This document shows positions 32,269 to 44,100 of a stretch of 64,000 nt of DNA, in pieces. Made by a program: the position numbers and the translations under genes. Origin of the DNA: Actinostola sp. cb2023 (lineage: Eukaryota; Cnidaria; Anthozoa; Actiniaria; Actinostolidae); assembly GCA_033675265.1 (NCBI GenBank), contig JAUJYZ010001001.1, positions 85,001 through 149,000 of the forward strand. The letters are read 5' to 3'. Position 1 is the stretch's first letter. Every line of letters starts with the position of its first letter. The notes below the pieces were generated by a model, which was not told the DNA's origin, ran no database searches, and worked only from the letters and a program-made list of their open reading frames with translations.

Positions 32269-34114
32269 CTTGGATTGAGTCTTGTACACAAGTCGGTCAC
32301 TAGGATGGCGCTAATTTATGCCTAACTCTTCCCTCGGGTTAATATTTAGCAAGTCCGTACTAATCAAATATTTTCATAGCCCAACTTGACTCGAGAATTA
32401 TTTTCTAAACGATATCTCTTATTTGATACTCTTTGCTCAGCGCGTCTGTCCCCAGCAATACAAAAATTAAAAAAAGCTTTTCTTTTCTCTATGCCAAGAA
32501 TTCGCTAAAGTTATTGCTTTTCTTTCAGCAGATTACCAAGTTTAAATTATTCTCAGCAAGACATTTTTTTCTTGATCGGGATTTTTATTTTTTTTGGTGA
32601 GGAAAAAACCTTTTGAGTTTTGGACCTCAGCCTCAGATCAGATATATAAATTGGGCTTCTTTGCCTTGGGCTTGGGGCAGGACAGTATGATATTATTGAT
32701 AAGTTCTGCATACCATATTCATGACTGGCTACAACTGTTAAAATGAGTTGAGGGATTCATGCTTGATTATCCCCTGATGTGAAGTTTTCCAAGTAGAAGG
32801 GATTAAAACTTCAAATTTGAAGAAATATTGGATAAAGTATTGAAAAGGCAATGATTAATGGCGAGCCCCTTTGCCGCCATCAGAGAACAAAACCTCATAG
32901 ATCTTGTGTTGACACAAGCAATTTAAAAGAGAACTTGTGTATTTTCTTCGTAAAGAGACACAGGTAATCATAATAGACACTAAAGGCAATGGATATTCGT
33001 AGTTTTTCACTGATGGCAAAGGTAAGCTTAAATATGCGTCCATAAATCCACAAAGATCGTAAAGTTGAATAGTTTTTGAGGCTCTGTTTCTCTGCCATTT
33101 TCGGGCAGTAAACACAGACGACAATTATCAATTAAAACGTTTTCTCGGAGCAAACTAACCTGAAGTTCTTTTGCCTTTCCTTTTGACATGATTTAAAGCT
33201 TTTAATCGTCGGAAAAGAACAAAACCTTCCACGAATGAAACCACTTGCGGCACGATTTTTTTTCTCGATGTACAACGTTTCCATAGCAACGGACGGCTGA
33301 TCGACGAAGGTGACCCGTTGGAGAATCGACCGGTGGACGATCGCCGGATCGGACGCAAAAAGAATAAATATTGACATTCGATCTTGTTTGAAAAGGGAAA
33401 CGTGTTTACATAGTTTTTTTGCTGTCATTATTTTACACAATGCTTCTAGGACTCGGCTCCGAGTGCCTCCGACAGGCTGTAAACGGCCAGTCTACCATTT
33501 TACATCATATCGCATACATCGCTGTCAGCCATGATAATTTATTTATTTAGTCCAGATAAGTCTTCGGCTCATATATATTTAATCAGTTAATGATTAATAT
33601 TAGTATTTTTAACAGCTCATGATGATGCATGATAGGATGCATTTGTACGGGATGGGACCACTCTGATATGCAAACCGTCGCTCCTTTTCCCTCCAAACTC
33701 AGTGGCTAAGCAGGATTGTTTTTCGGCTCTCGTTCGACTGGATGGACTGTTCACAGATTACCACACTGATAAAGGACATAAAGAGACTCGTCTCGAAAAG
33801 TCTGTGTTATAGTTTAACACTATATTATCAAAAAAAAAAAAATTAATCTACGATTTACGTCAGCGATACACAGTTCTCTCCAGTTTATGTATTTATAAAT
33901 AAACCGATGACGAATAGCTGTCGTTTTCGTATACAAATATCAATCATTTACACTAAAAAATACAAGTATCAAAAACACTAGACAAAAACACATCATAACA
34001 AAATTTTGAAACCAATTTCACAATAGATAAATCCTGCATAGAAAGAATATAGATAAAAAGATCTTGCATGTTAAACAAACGAAATGAACAATTAATTTAT
34101 AAAGATTTTCAATA
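32269..34114. other. Upstream region of the NME8-like gene, no gene recognised
   Basis: AT-rich sequence with a locally CG-richer part at 33230-33370. Minus-strand open frames at 33132-33440 and 32855-33124 are short. The first ends near a possible donor (CTTCAG/GTTAGT at about 33155), so a 5'-UTR exon is possible, but nothing matches a family I know. Confidence 0.4.
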
Positions 34115-34376
34115 GTTGTCCGGGCCGAAAGCAACAAGCAAGAAGCTGACGACCGCAAAGAACTTTGGGAATCTCCTAATTAATTAATTTATCCGTGGTA
34201 CTTGAGAAGTTATCCCTACGAGCGTTGAATAGCAATCCGATTTGGAACTATTCGGCCATTTGAAAATGCATGTTGTCAAAATGTCTACGGATGAATAAAT
34301 GAATAAGGAGAAAGTCCCAATGCCCTTTGCGGTCGCGATCGTCAGCTTCTTGCTTGTTGCTTTCGGCGGGGACAAC
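34115..34376. mobile_element. MITE with about 45-bp TIRs
   Basis: GTTGTCC(G)GGCCGAAAGCAACAAG continues into CAAGAAGCTGACGACCGCAAAG and is mirrored by CTTTGCGGTCGCGATCGTCAG…TTTCGGCGGGGACAAC. The interior also pairs partly, so it is a foldback. No clean target duplication was found. Confidence 0.7.
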
Positions 34377-34894
34377 GATTTTTGGAATAGGTGTGTATAC
34401 CATAGTATGAGTGGGAAAGTTTTATGGTACCGTGTCGTGCGGTATTGAAAGAGTTTGATTGAATGAGATGCATCTTAGCTCTTCCATATTGTGCTAGCAT
34501 ATTTTTGGCATAATTTGGCCAAACGAGCGTTTTTCCCCCACTTTTTCTCAATTAGCACTGCTAGCATAATTCAGAAAGTTCGACCGGAAACTGATTTCGA
34601 CCAGAATTTTTTTGTCAAAAGCATAATTTAGCTTGCTTATTACAAAGAGTTAGGCGGTAGGTTTCCCACTCATGCATTGTGTCTGCATTCCGATACTAGG
34701 TAAAATAACGTGCGCTCTTCACGAACCTTAGAAATTCATTGGAAATTAGTTGAATTTCCAAGGTTTTCAACATTTCCAAAGAATTTCCAAGAGTTTCAGA
34801 GTATCGGAGTCGGAATCGGAATGAGGGTTTACTGGGGTTTATCATGTAATTTCAAAACTTATAGGAGACATAGGACAAAAAAATGATTATCATA

Positions 34895-35500
34895 GCTGGA
34901 AAGATCCAGCCCCATTTTGACTACTGTAGTAGTGTGTGGGATGGATTAAGCAATAAATTAAGCAATAAGTTACAGAAACTCCAAAATCGCGCAGCTAGAG
35001 TTATATTGAGAGCCAGTTACTACGCCAGTTCCAAGTCTCTCCTTGAAAAGCTGAACTGGGTCCCACTAGACAAACGCCGGCAAAAACAAAAAGCTCTCAT
35101 GATGTTTAAATCCCTCCACCAACTAACCCCAACGTACCTACACGAAATGTTCATTCCTCGTAGCACAGAATATAATCTTAGAAATTCTGACAGAAAACTT
35201 GCAATGCCCAAGCCACACACAAATTATCGAAAACGTAGTTTTAGCTACAGTGGGGCTCAAATATGGAATAACTTACCATCGCGGATCAGAAATATTGACT
35301 CTATTGGGCAATTTAAAAGGGAAATAAACCGAATACTCTGGACATCAGATTCCCACACGGCAATCATGTAAATCAGTATGCAGTAATAGTACGCATATAT
35401 TTTTAATTTTTATTTGTATATCACTACTTATATTGTTATGTTACTGATGATTTTACCGTGTTTAAATAAACTATATGTATGTATGTATGTATGTATGTAT
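34895..35500 (+). pseudogene. 5'-truncated LINE (CR1/L2-like) reverse transcriptase C-terminus
   Basis: About 158 codons to a TAA at 35369-35371 encode the region after the reverse-transcriptase core of non-LTR retrotransposons. Diagnostic blocks are HFDYCSSVWDGL, LQNRAARVIL, LNWVPLDKRRQKQKALMMFK, YNLRNSDRKLAMPKP and FSYSGAQIWNNLPSRIR. The first few codons including the apparent ATG (34883) belong to the foldback arm. The insert ends in a TATG microsatellite (35473-35500), as CR1/L2-type elements often do. The catalytic domain and endonuclease are missing. The frame is intact, so it is probably a fairly recent insertion. Confidence 0.85.
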
Positions 35501-35693
35501 GAGCTCGTTGAAACTAAAAATGTGAAGTTTGAAAAAGATCGCTTCACAAATTGCGAAGATATGACTTTTCAAAAATCGCAATTTTGTAGTATCATGAAAA
35601 CCTTTGTAGTTGCCTACCAGCGTAAATTTTCAAAGGTTTTCATATAAAATTTCGATTTTTGAAAATTCACATTTTACTAATTTCAACGAGCTC
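35501..35693. mobile_element. MITE with GAGCTCGTTGAAA ends
   Basis: GAGCTCGTTGAAACTAAAAA is mirrored by TTTTACTAATTTCAACGAGCTC at 35693, and inner segments pair as well (TTTGAAAAA with TTTTTGAAAA; TGAAAACCTTTG with CAAAGGTTTTCA). It sits directly after the LINE microsatellite tail. Confidence 0.7.
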
Positions 35694-35756
35694 TCAGCCA
35701 GCTATGATAATCATTTTTCTGTTATATGAGTTTTGAAATTACATGATAAACCCTCA

Positions 35757-35849
35757 TCGGAATCGAAATCGGAATCGGAATCGGAATCGGAATCGGATTC
35801 GGAATCGAATCGGAATCGGAATCGGAATCGGAATCGGAATCGGAATCGG
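35757..35849. repeat. (GGAATC)n microsatellite
   Basis: About fifteen hexamer copies of CGGAAT with a few variants. A short matching run at 34805-34822 lies in the left foldback arm. The NRNRNRN open frame across it is spurious. Confidence 0.9.
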
Positions 35850-36861
35850 AGCTTATGACCAGTGTGAACTAATAATCAGAGTCGGAATCAAAAGAATCAG
35901 AATTAAGGTTTTTTTCTCCGGCTTACGCCGATTCCGAGGCTTGCGTTGTTTTGATTCACACTATATATAGATCGTAAGCTTCTTGCGATATTACCGTGAG
36001 CGCAGCGAACTTCAAGCCATTACACAATAAGTACTGGAAAATAAGATACCCATATAATAAATGAACAAAATTAAATAACTTATATAATTCTTTTTTTTCC
36101 CCGCGCCCTATAGTTAATTGACCAGGTTTCTACGGACGCTTTCTACGACAAGTGATAACCTTTTGTCTCTCGTCATTAAAATATTAAAAGCTGCTAAATT
36201 GAATTAAAATTCTGCACAATTAACGTACTCTGTTAGGACTACTTTTTATAATAACGCACACACTGTACCTGTAGTACACTTGAGAAGTGACTTTCTGCTC
36301 TTACACCGTACTAGCATGTATGTAAGTGACGTCATATGCATGAGCACTGTTAATCTATCTTTCATGTCCCTTCGGTGTCCGTCAGAGTTTGTGTTGGTCA
36401 CCTCGAACACATTGCCATATGGAAAACCAATTAATTTAGCGATACCCGATGACTCCTCAGCTCAGTCAGGATTGTTTTTACATATGTTTTTTCAATACGA
36501 AAGCGTCATGGAGACTGGAGACAGAACGCCGGCGCTCTGCAAGACAGTTCGTTCTTTTTTCGCCCAGTAATGTCTAAAACGTATGTTTACAGCAAATAAT
36601 AGAATTTGCTGATGTCTTCCCTGGTAGCATACTTTGTTCAAAGTCGTAAAGTAAAGTGAGGGGTTTCTTGAAAGTTTTCGGGTTTGTCGCGATTTCTCGA
36701 TCGGAAAATAGACCGAGTTTTGTTTTCAAGTACTATTTGCTTTAGATGAAAAGGTTAACACATTGTACACACACTTAACAATGAAACTTCATTTAAATCT
36801 AGTTAAAAAACGCTTTAAAAGTACCTAAAAGGACATTAGTCAACACCACTAGAGCTGGTAC
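35850..36861. other. Non-coding stretch, nothing recognised
   Basis: AT-rich sequence with a modestly CG-richer part at 36340-36570. A plus-strand open frame of 96 codons (36280-36570) has no signal, domain or splice support. I see no mobile element with readable ends here. Confidence 0.4.
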
Positions 36862-37080
36862 CTTTAAGTCTGTATCCGTTGTCAGAAGTTGTTGAATTGC
36901 TAACTTGTCGGCGAGAATCATCTTTGTTAGCCTTTTATTTTGACGTGCTTTGTATTTAGATGGTTGGTACGTACACGAGTCAATCAGTGATACAACAAAA
37001 CGAACAGCAATAATCGTCTTTTTGAATCTCAAAACAGCCATCTTACTCGCTAGTTTAGTTTGACGTTGATGTTGATCCAT
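36862..37080 (-). CDS. Possible first coding exon of an unidentified minus-strand gene
   Basis: ATG at 37080 opens 73 codons (MDQHQRQTKLASKMAVLRFK…) ending at a donor TTAAAG/GTACCAG in phase 0. The peptide is basic, with an amphipathic hydrophobic segment (TIIAVRFVVSLI) and a KMILADKLAIQQLL helix. No acceptor tract precedes it, which suits a first exon. I found no following exon, and the family is unknown. Weakly similar arrangements occur ahead of cyclic-nucleotide-binding domains, but that is speculation. Confidence 0.25.
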
Positions 37081-37479
37081 TTTTTTTTACCGAAAAACAA
37101 CCATTCGCCGATAGACTATTCGATTGAGTGATGAGGATATGCAGTTCAGCTCAATCTTCGCTGCACGCCCCCCCAGGGGTGTATATTACATCTGCTGTGG
37201 GTTTTTTTTAGCCTGTTTTCCACTCAGACTAAGCAAGCAACTGTATCTAGCAAGCACGTCACGACATGTTAAATGAATACCAAATCGTTCGATATCATCG
37301 GCCAAAAAATGTTCCTGTCAAAACATTTTTAAATTAAAATTTTCCGGAAAATAGTTGGAGTTCATCAACAAATTTGCCAATATTTGTATTGCCATGGTTA
37401 CAAGACACTTATCGTTGTTCCTTTAACAAAATGTTCCCTAATTAATTGTGTCTCTTAAATAAATTTGAACTCAGTCATT

Positions 37480-40062
37480 TTACATTAGTGACACGTCTTC
37501 CGGATTTCTGTTAGAGAAACAGTTTTTCGATATCGCTGCACTAAGAGTTTCTTCCCTCGATTTGTATTGTTTGAACGAGCTTTCGGGCTCATCGTCCATC
37601 AGATCTCCATCAGTCAAACGGCCTTCAGTCACAAGAACGGCTTTTGTAGTATCGGCTTTTGTAGTCTTCAGCTGACACAAAGAAATAAAATAAACCCTTT
37701 GTTTATGTTGTTTATAATATTTTATCCTGGCTGTTTTTATCAAGCTGGGGCCGGATTTAATAAAATTATATCGTTGGCTTGAGTATGAAAATTTAACTTA
37801 AATCTAACGGTAGGTTTGAAAAAGGTTATTAAAAATTTTACGTCGTGAGGTGTAAACATAATGGGGAACAAATCATCTTTTTTTAAAATTATTTTTTTAT
37901 TATTTTTATTTTTGTTATTTTATTGTTATTTTATTTTTTTTAATTTTTTTTATTTTTTTTATTTATTTTTATTTAATTTTTTTATATATAAATATATTTT
38001 TTTTTTTAATTTTTTTTAAATTTTTTAATTTGAATAAGTTTAAATTACAATACATACATAATATAGATAATCATCTTATCAATATTGCTCTAGAAATTAT
38101 TCAGATTTTTTTTCATCATTAAAATATTGAAAATCGTCAAATGTGATGAACGACAAATTCATTCATTCAATTTAATGCACTGTCGCCGGAAATGATCTTT
38201 CCATTGTCGAAGTTGAAGCAGCACTATCTTTGATTGTCTGATATTTATTAGGTTTACTCTAGTGTTCTCTATTGAAATAATGAGAAATGTGAGTATATGG
38301 TAAATATAGTGAGAAGGAAGTTAAATTACAATCGGTTTCCTGAAACTCAGATAGGCTATGTCTTACTGGCATAAATAATGTTCCATTGAAATAATGGGGA
38401 ACTGATATTGTGAGAATTGTACTGAAGGAAGTTAAATTACAATATCGCCGATCTAGCATAGACTCCCTCGCCGTGCTAAGTGTCGTCACGCACGCTCTCT
38501 CCCTGAGTGACGTGACGAAACTTAGCACGGCTGCGAATTAGACTAATCTAAGCACTGAAGAGGAAATTTTCTCTTGCTATATAAGATATATACTATAGTC
38601 TGATTCATTCGCTTTTTACCGGCAAAACGCACCGGCCGCAATATATGCCCCATTCACAACGAACCGTTAAATTTAGAAAATTATCTACAAACGCTGCACA
38701 TGCAACCTTGATGCAATACTGGATCAGTGTAAACTGACTGTCCTTTATGTTCCCAGGTAGTTCATCCTAGGGAACCCAGGGGTACATTCTGTCGCTCGTT
38801 AGTCGCTCCCGAGGATGCATGCAGCCGGGTAGTTTGTAGCCTCCTTTGCTAAATTTTCTTTGTTCGTTGGGATTTGGCTCTTTAAATAAGCATTAGAGTC
38901 ATGCGTTTTCGGTTACAGAATCAAGTGAAAACCATGCAGGAGCCCATTTAATTGTGAAAACTCTGTTTACAAACTGTGTGAATTTGAGCATTATCACACA
39001 GTGTTGAATGCTAAATAAATTTTCCTTTTCGCATTTGTAATCAAAGAAGCCCTGAAATAAAGTGATGAATGTGTGGGTGTGATATTTCAATCAGTTAGAT
39101 GAAATTAGTTGGTCAGTTCAACTGAACTATGGTCAGTTCTTATCGATATTTATGAAAGTAACAAAGTCAGCCCCCATGCATCCGACCCTTCCCTCGTGAA
39201 AACGAAAAGTCCAATCGGACGAATCTGGCCGGCGATGCAACTAAAAATGGCGTCTACGGCGGAGATTTTGAATCCGAAAAAAACGCCTATCGAATCCGAA
39301 TCTGCCGATTCGGTCTGGAAACATATACCGCAAATCCGGCTACAAGCGCGCTATTTGGCATTTTCTCTTACAGAAACATGTTAAACTATTGCAAGGGAAT
39401 TTATTTTGTTGTTTGGCAGTGATCGTGTCAAAACATGTACGTAGGAACGGAACTAATATTCGATATATAACGGAATATATTACTTTATTCACTATGCATT
39501 ACTCCTTAGCTGGACACGTTGAGTTTAGACACGGGTTCCTGGCCGATTAACAGCCACCAACGGACTTGTGCTAGCGCTAACCGGCGCAGGATTAATCCGT
39601 TAAGAAAACCATTAAGACTCAGTCAGCCTTTCACGAACCACCCAGATCGTTAGAGGGGTTATTAGTTTCACCTCAGATGATTCATGTCTAAAATATAATC
39701 CGAGGCATAACTGCTGACCTCAGTTCCATGTCACCAGCGGTACTTACCATTATCCCATACCGAACACGGCGCAATGACGTTCTACTTCCTGGTTTTTTCA
39801 AAAGATCTTTAAACTGTCTCATGGCAAGTTTGATATCTTTGCGATTTGCAAGGGCGGTATTTCTCTTCTTCAATACCCGAGCGGCATCAAATAACGGTAC
39901 GGCAGAAACACGGCCATCATATTCTGAGCCTTCGGAGTCACTGATTTCCGGATCATCGGCTGATTCTCCTCGGCTGTGTGTTCGCGGCTTCTCTTGTGCA
40001 GATTCAGGGCGATTCTCAGTAGGTCGTGTGATTGGATTACGAAGTCCGGCTCTGATTGACAT
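37480..40062 (-). CDS. Putative two-exon gene, 168 aa, family unknown
   Basis: Exon 1 is 39748-40062 (ATG at 40062, 105 codons, donor ATG/GTAAGTACC). Exon 2 is 37480-37671 (acceptor tract TTTATTTCTTTGTGTCAG, 63 codons, TAA). Phase 0 joins on both sides. Exon 1 encodes a Ser/Pro/Glu/Arg-rich start (MSIRAGLRNPITRPTENRPE), an acidic DDPEISDSEGSEYDG patch, and a basic helical part (DAARVLKKRNTALANRKDIK…). Exon 2 is polar with EGRLTDGDLMDDEPESSFKQ. There are no membrane segments or known domain. The strong splice signals and non-repetitive protein-like composition argue for a real gene. Extra exons in the 2-kb intron cannot be excluded. Confidence 0.45.
37870..38035. repeat. T-rich low-complexity tract
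   Basis: About 165 bp of almost pure T with scattered A (TTTTTATTATTTTTA-type). Inside the intron of the putative 168-aa gene. Confidence 0.9.
38459..38545. mobile_element. Small foldback, TAG(A/T)CTCCCTCGC family, copy 1
   Basis: TAGACTCCCTCGCCGTGCTA…TCGTCACG pairs with CGTGACGAAACTTAGCACGG…TTAGACTA. A close relative is at 40806-40870. The tiny elements have almost no loop. Confidence 0.6.
38764..38818. repeat. Solo end of the GAACCCAGGGGTA foldback family
   Basis: TAGGGAACCCAGGGGTACATTCTGTCGCTCGTTAGTCGCTCCC matches the left end of the complete element at 45859-46141. No partner arm was found nearby. Confidence 0.6.
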
Positions 40063-41182
40063 CTCAGTTTAATATTCGGCACAAAAAAATACGAGCTGAG
40101 CGTAACGCGGAGACCACTATAAACAGATCTAGAGTCTATCTAGTTGGTATAAACTGACACTGTAATAAAAGAATGAAACATATGAAAGGTGTTTAATAAT
40201 GCATAATGTTAACGTTTTCATGGTTACAATGTAGGTTTTTCTATTACATGTAGATCAACAATGAAAAAGTAGGGTTTTTGGAAAAAGAATTGAATACTGA
40301 AATAGACACATCAGTATCGATCATCACGACTCGGTGTTTGAGTACTGAAAGGGATTCGATCTCGGCTATCGCCTGAGTCACACATGTATGCATGGTTAGG
40401 TATCAACAGTACAGTCGTTAGAACATACACAACCGACTACTCCTCCACTTTAGAACTAATCTGTCTCTCACAAACTGGATGATAAATAAAAGACAGAAAG
40501 AAAGAGGGACAGTTTTGAGCTGAATAGTTCAGTAAACGGGGCATAGTAAGTCATATCAAATCTTACCGTAATGTAATCGCCAGCAATAAACTTAAGAACT
40601 ACCAAATAGTTTTGTCTGAATTAAACTTTAATACCAGTTTGTTGATTAATCTTTTATGGCATCCGTTACATTGGCCGGCGGACCGAGACAATGGGCGTCC
40701 CCCGACGGCTGTAAAGGTATTAACTGGTAATTAATTAATTACCATCAGCTGATCGGCATCCAGATGAGGCCAAAACCTTTTTTCTTACGCATGCAAGAAG
40801 ATTTGTAGTCTCCCTCGCAGTCGTGTTTAGTTGCGTAACGACACTATAAACACGGCTGCGAGGGAGACTAGGAGATTTGTTGTGAAAACCATTACTCTCT
40901 GATCTGTTTATTTTCGTTTTTGGTTAGAAAGTCTATTATTACTGATTGCCGATTTAGCGTGCATGCGTTTGATCCTTGCATTTAGTCCACGGTTGTTTTT
41001 CTATTATCAGAACCAGAAGAATTGTTTCTTTTCTTATATCCTGTTTTTTTTCTCTTTCTTTTTTCTTCTTGTATATAGGCCGAAGTTTCCCTTTCTTTGG
41101 GTTCCCTGTGGTACGGCTACTACTCCCATCATTCCATGGGAACTTTCGAAGTCCACCATATTTTCTATCAAAGTTGGCGATA
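40063..41182. promoter_or_regulatory. Divergent upstream region between the putative 168-aa gene and AP2S1
   Basis: 1.1 kb between ATG 40062 (minus) and ATG 41183 (plus), with a small foldback at 40806-40870. A T/C-rich tract ending ttgtatatag (41068-41079) may be a 5'-UTR intron acceptor of AP2S1. No TATA box stands out. Confidence 0.35.
40806..40870. mobile_element. 65-bp palindrome, TAG(A/T)CTCCCTCGC family, copy 2
   Basis: TAGTCTCCCTCGCAGTCGTG pairs with CACGGCTGCGAGGGAGACTA across a short loop. It shares sequence with the foldback at 38459-38545. Confidence 0.65.
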
Positions 41183-44100
41183 ATGGTGAGTTGCTCCAAG
41201 TTTTTAATTTATTTCTCCCCTTTCCTGATGTCATATCATTTTAAAAACTGTACACCTCAGGGAACACATATAAATGTTTACTCTGACTTGATTTGATACA
41301 TGTTTCACGCTTTTCAACTTGTCGAATTATTGTTTTTCTTTTCGTAGATTCGGTTTATCTTGATTCAGAATCGAGCGGGTAAGACTCGTTTAGCCAAATG
41401 GTATATGAACTTTGACGACGATGAAAAACAGAAATTAATAGAAGAAGTTCACGCCTTGGTTACTGTTAGGGATGCAAAGCACACCAACTTTGTAGAGGTA
41501 ACGTCAAATCTAGAAAATCAATCACTGAAATCTACCAAGTATTTACATGTAAGCTTACTTACACTACAATGATGTCTGCATACTCGATCAGATCTGACAG
41601 TAACCAGCTGATTGTTGTAGTATATGGCTAGCTATGTTATCTCAAAGATCAATAAATATGAGATAGTATGAGGCTGATAGAGACTTAATTAGGAGTATCA
41701 CTATCAGACAAAACTTACTGGGAAAAGTACAAAAATAGTTTGGAACTCTCTAAACACAGGTACTGTTATTAGTAACTTGATCTACAGTAGATACTGCGAA
41801 AAATAGGACCAATGAATAGAGAATTTGGGTTGATCAACTTTATGGTTGCCATTGTGAATCCCTGTATACCATTCATTACATATGTTGACTACCTTTGGGA
41901 AGTAATTGGATATGTACTAGATAGTAAAGACAAATAATGCAGACAGGACCCGGGGGGAGCACTAAGGGTATTTTTGGGTAGGGGTGTGCCGCGGACACCT
42001 CAAAATCCTGACCCTATCCCAGACCTAAAATTTTGATTTTCCATACCCTATTCCAGACTAAAGCTTTAAAATGTATACCCTATCCCAGATTGAAAGCGTG
42101 CTAAAGGGATATGTAAACTGATAGAGACTGATAATGGCCTTATTTCGGAAACCATACCCTATACCAGACCAAAACGTACCCCATCCTAGACTAAAAGTGC
42201 AAAAACGAAACCCTATCCCAGACCAAAACGTACCCCATCCTAGACTAAAAGTGCAAAAACGATACCCTATACCAGACCAAAACGTACCCCATCCTAGACT
42301 AAAAGTGCAAAAACGATACCCTATACCAGACCAAAACGTACCCCATCCTAGACTAAAAGTGCAAAAACGATACCCTATACCAGACCAAAACGTACCCCAT
42401 CCTAGACTAAAAGTGCAAAAACGATACCCTATCCCAGACCTAAGGAGTTCAAAAACCATACCCTATCCCGCGGCACATACCCGTATAGCATAATATATAG
42501 GGGAGTACCCTCAAAACCCTGACCCTATCCCAGACCTAAGATTTTGATTTTCCATACCCTACAGTAAAAACCCGCATAAAAGAACCCCTATTTTTCCAAG
42601 TCAGGCTGAAATGGTTCTTATATATTGGGTGTCTAGTGAGAAATCAGGCTGAATAGGTTCTTAAAGGGGGACTAGTACGTAAATCGTTCAAAATGTGATT
42701 TAGCTGAAACTTCACTTAAATAATCTCAAAGACCCATACAATCACTGGTTAATTTTGTTCTCAAAAATTCCAATGGAAAGTAATACATTTTTATGAATCT
42801 TTAGAGGTGCCAGTGACGTCACTGACTCAACCCAAACTTAGCTCCATACATTTATTTGTATTTTGTGATCAAAATATCTGAACGGTTTGTTCAGATAACA
42901 GCTCTGCACTGAAGAAAACTAGTCAAACAATCAATCCTAAGCACATACAAGGTAAGAAAACTCCTTCACACAAACGTTTAGCTTCATAGAAATAAAATAG
43001 TTCAAGACATTAAACATAAAGAAATGTATGGAGCGAAGCCGTGATGATTGTTTGGGTTGAGTCAGTGACGTCACTGGCACCTCTAAAGATTCATAAAAAT
43101 GTATTACTTTCCATTGGAATTTTTGAGAAAAAAATTAACCAGTGATTGTATGGGTCTTTGAGAATATTTCAGTGAAGTTTCAGCTAAATCAAACTTTGAA
43201 CGATTTACGTACTAGTCCCCCTTTAACAGGTTCTTATAATTTACAGGGCACAAAAAAAAAAAAATTTGTTCCAGATATGGTGTATTTCCTTACAATTTGT
43301 TTTAATTAGTGAACTATTGACCCTGAAAGGTCTAATATTCACACTAAACATTAACAATTTTCTGAATATTCAGCACCGACTGTACCTGTGTGTTCTGAGC
43401 TTTAGTCATTTTTCTCATAAGAACCTGCTTCATTTGTCTAGCCTCCTATGCAGACTTTGTGTAGCGCTTCCGGTTCCCGTCATTCCTCCACTGCGTCTGC
43501 TCAGACTCGAACAACATTCCTTTCTACGAAGGCTTGTACGGTTTTTCTTAGATTCCTCTTTCTTGCAGTATAGTGTCAAATTTAAGACTTTCTTTGGCGT
43601 ATTTTCTGTATTCACGCGATACATGTACAAACGTGGGAAAATGAAACATTTGCATATCACCTAGCAATTTGATTGGTTGATAGAAAACAATGTAGAAAGG
43701 AATGTTGTTCGAGTCTGAGCAGACGCAGTGGAGGAAGGACGGGAACCGGAAGCGCTACACAAAGTCTGCATAGGAGGCTACATTTGTCAGGCTGAACTGG
43801 TTCTTATATATTGGGTGCTTAAGGTATCAGGGTACCCCAAAAACCCTCTCAAACCACCGGTTTTGAGATTTTTTGACAATCAAATAAAATTGAATATTAT
43901 CTATCATCTCCAAAAACTAGAATCTAAAAATATTAGTTTCCTAAAAAGTTAGAATCAAAAAACGAATTTTGGATTTCATTTGAAGTGAAAAGCTGTTGAC
44001 AAGCGAGCACTCACACACCTACATCACAGTGTGGTAATTAGTCACGCAACAGACTTCCCGCAAAGATTTCACAATTATTTACATGAAATTACGTATGTTT

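Larger units (their letters stand above)
34803..35780. mobile_element. Foldback element interrupted by a LINE fragment and a smaller MITE
   Basis: The left arm (34803-34897: GGAATCGG words, GAGGGTTTACTGGGGTTTATCATGTAATTTC…GATTATCATAGCTGG) is mirrored by the right arm (35698-35780: CAGCTATGATAATC…GAAATTACATGATAAACCCTC followed by GGAATCGG words). Between the arms lie a LINE 3' fragment and a second MITE, so at least three insertion events are stacked here. Confidence 0.65.

Noticed and set aside
33132..33440. Minus-strand 102-codon frame upstream of the NME8-like gene
   Set aside because: Composition is not clearly coding, two overlapping frames compete, and no downstream exon joins it. It may be a 5'-UTR exon, but there is no firm evidence.
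34883..34897. ATG at 34883 as the true start of a reverse-transcriptase gene
   Set aside because: Those codons match the foldback arm (mirrored near 35703-35717). The LINE part starts after them and lacks the catalytic domain.
35743..35970. NRNRNRN open frame
   Set aside because: Translation of the GGAATC microsatellite at the foldback arm.
39109..39384. Plus-strand frame containing MASTAEILNPKKTPIESE with good start context
   Set aside because: No donor site follows before the stop, it overlaps the intron of the minus-strand putative gene, and it matches no family. Too weak to call.
42134..42493. 119-codon frame with an 18-aa repeat as a protein gene
   Set aside because: It lies in an AP2S1 intron, is open equally on the other strand and has no promoter or domain. 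Kept only as a curiosity in the findings.
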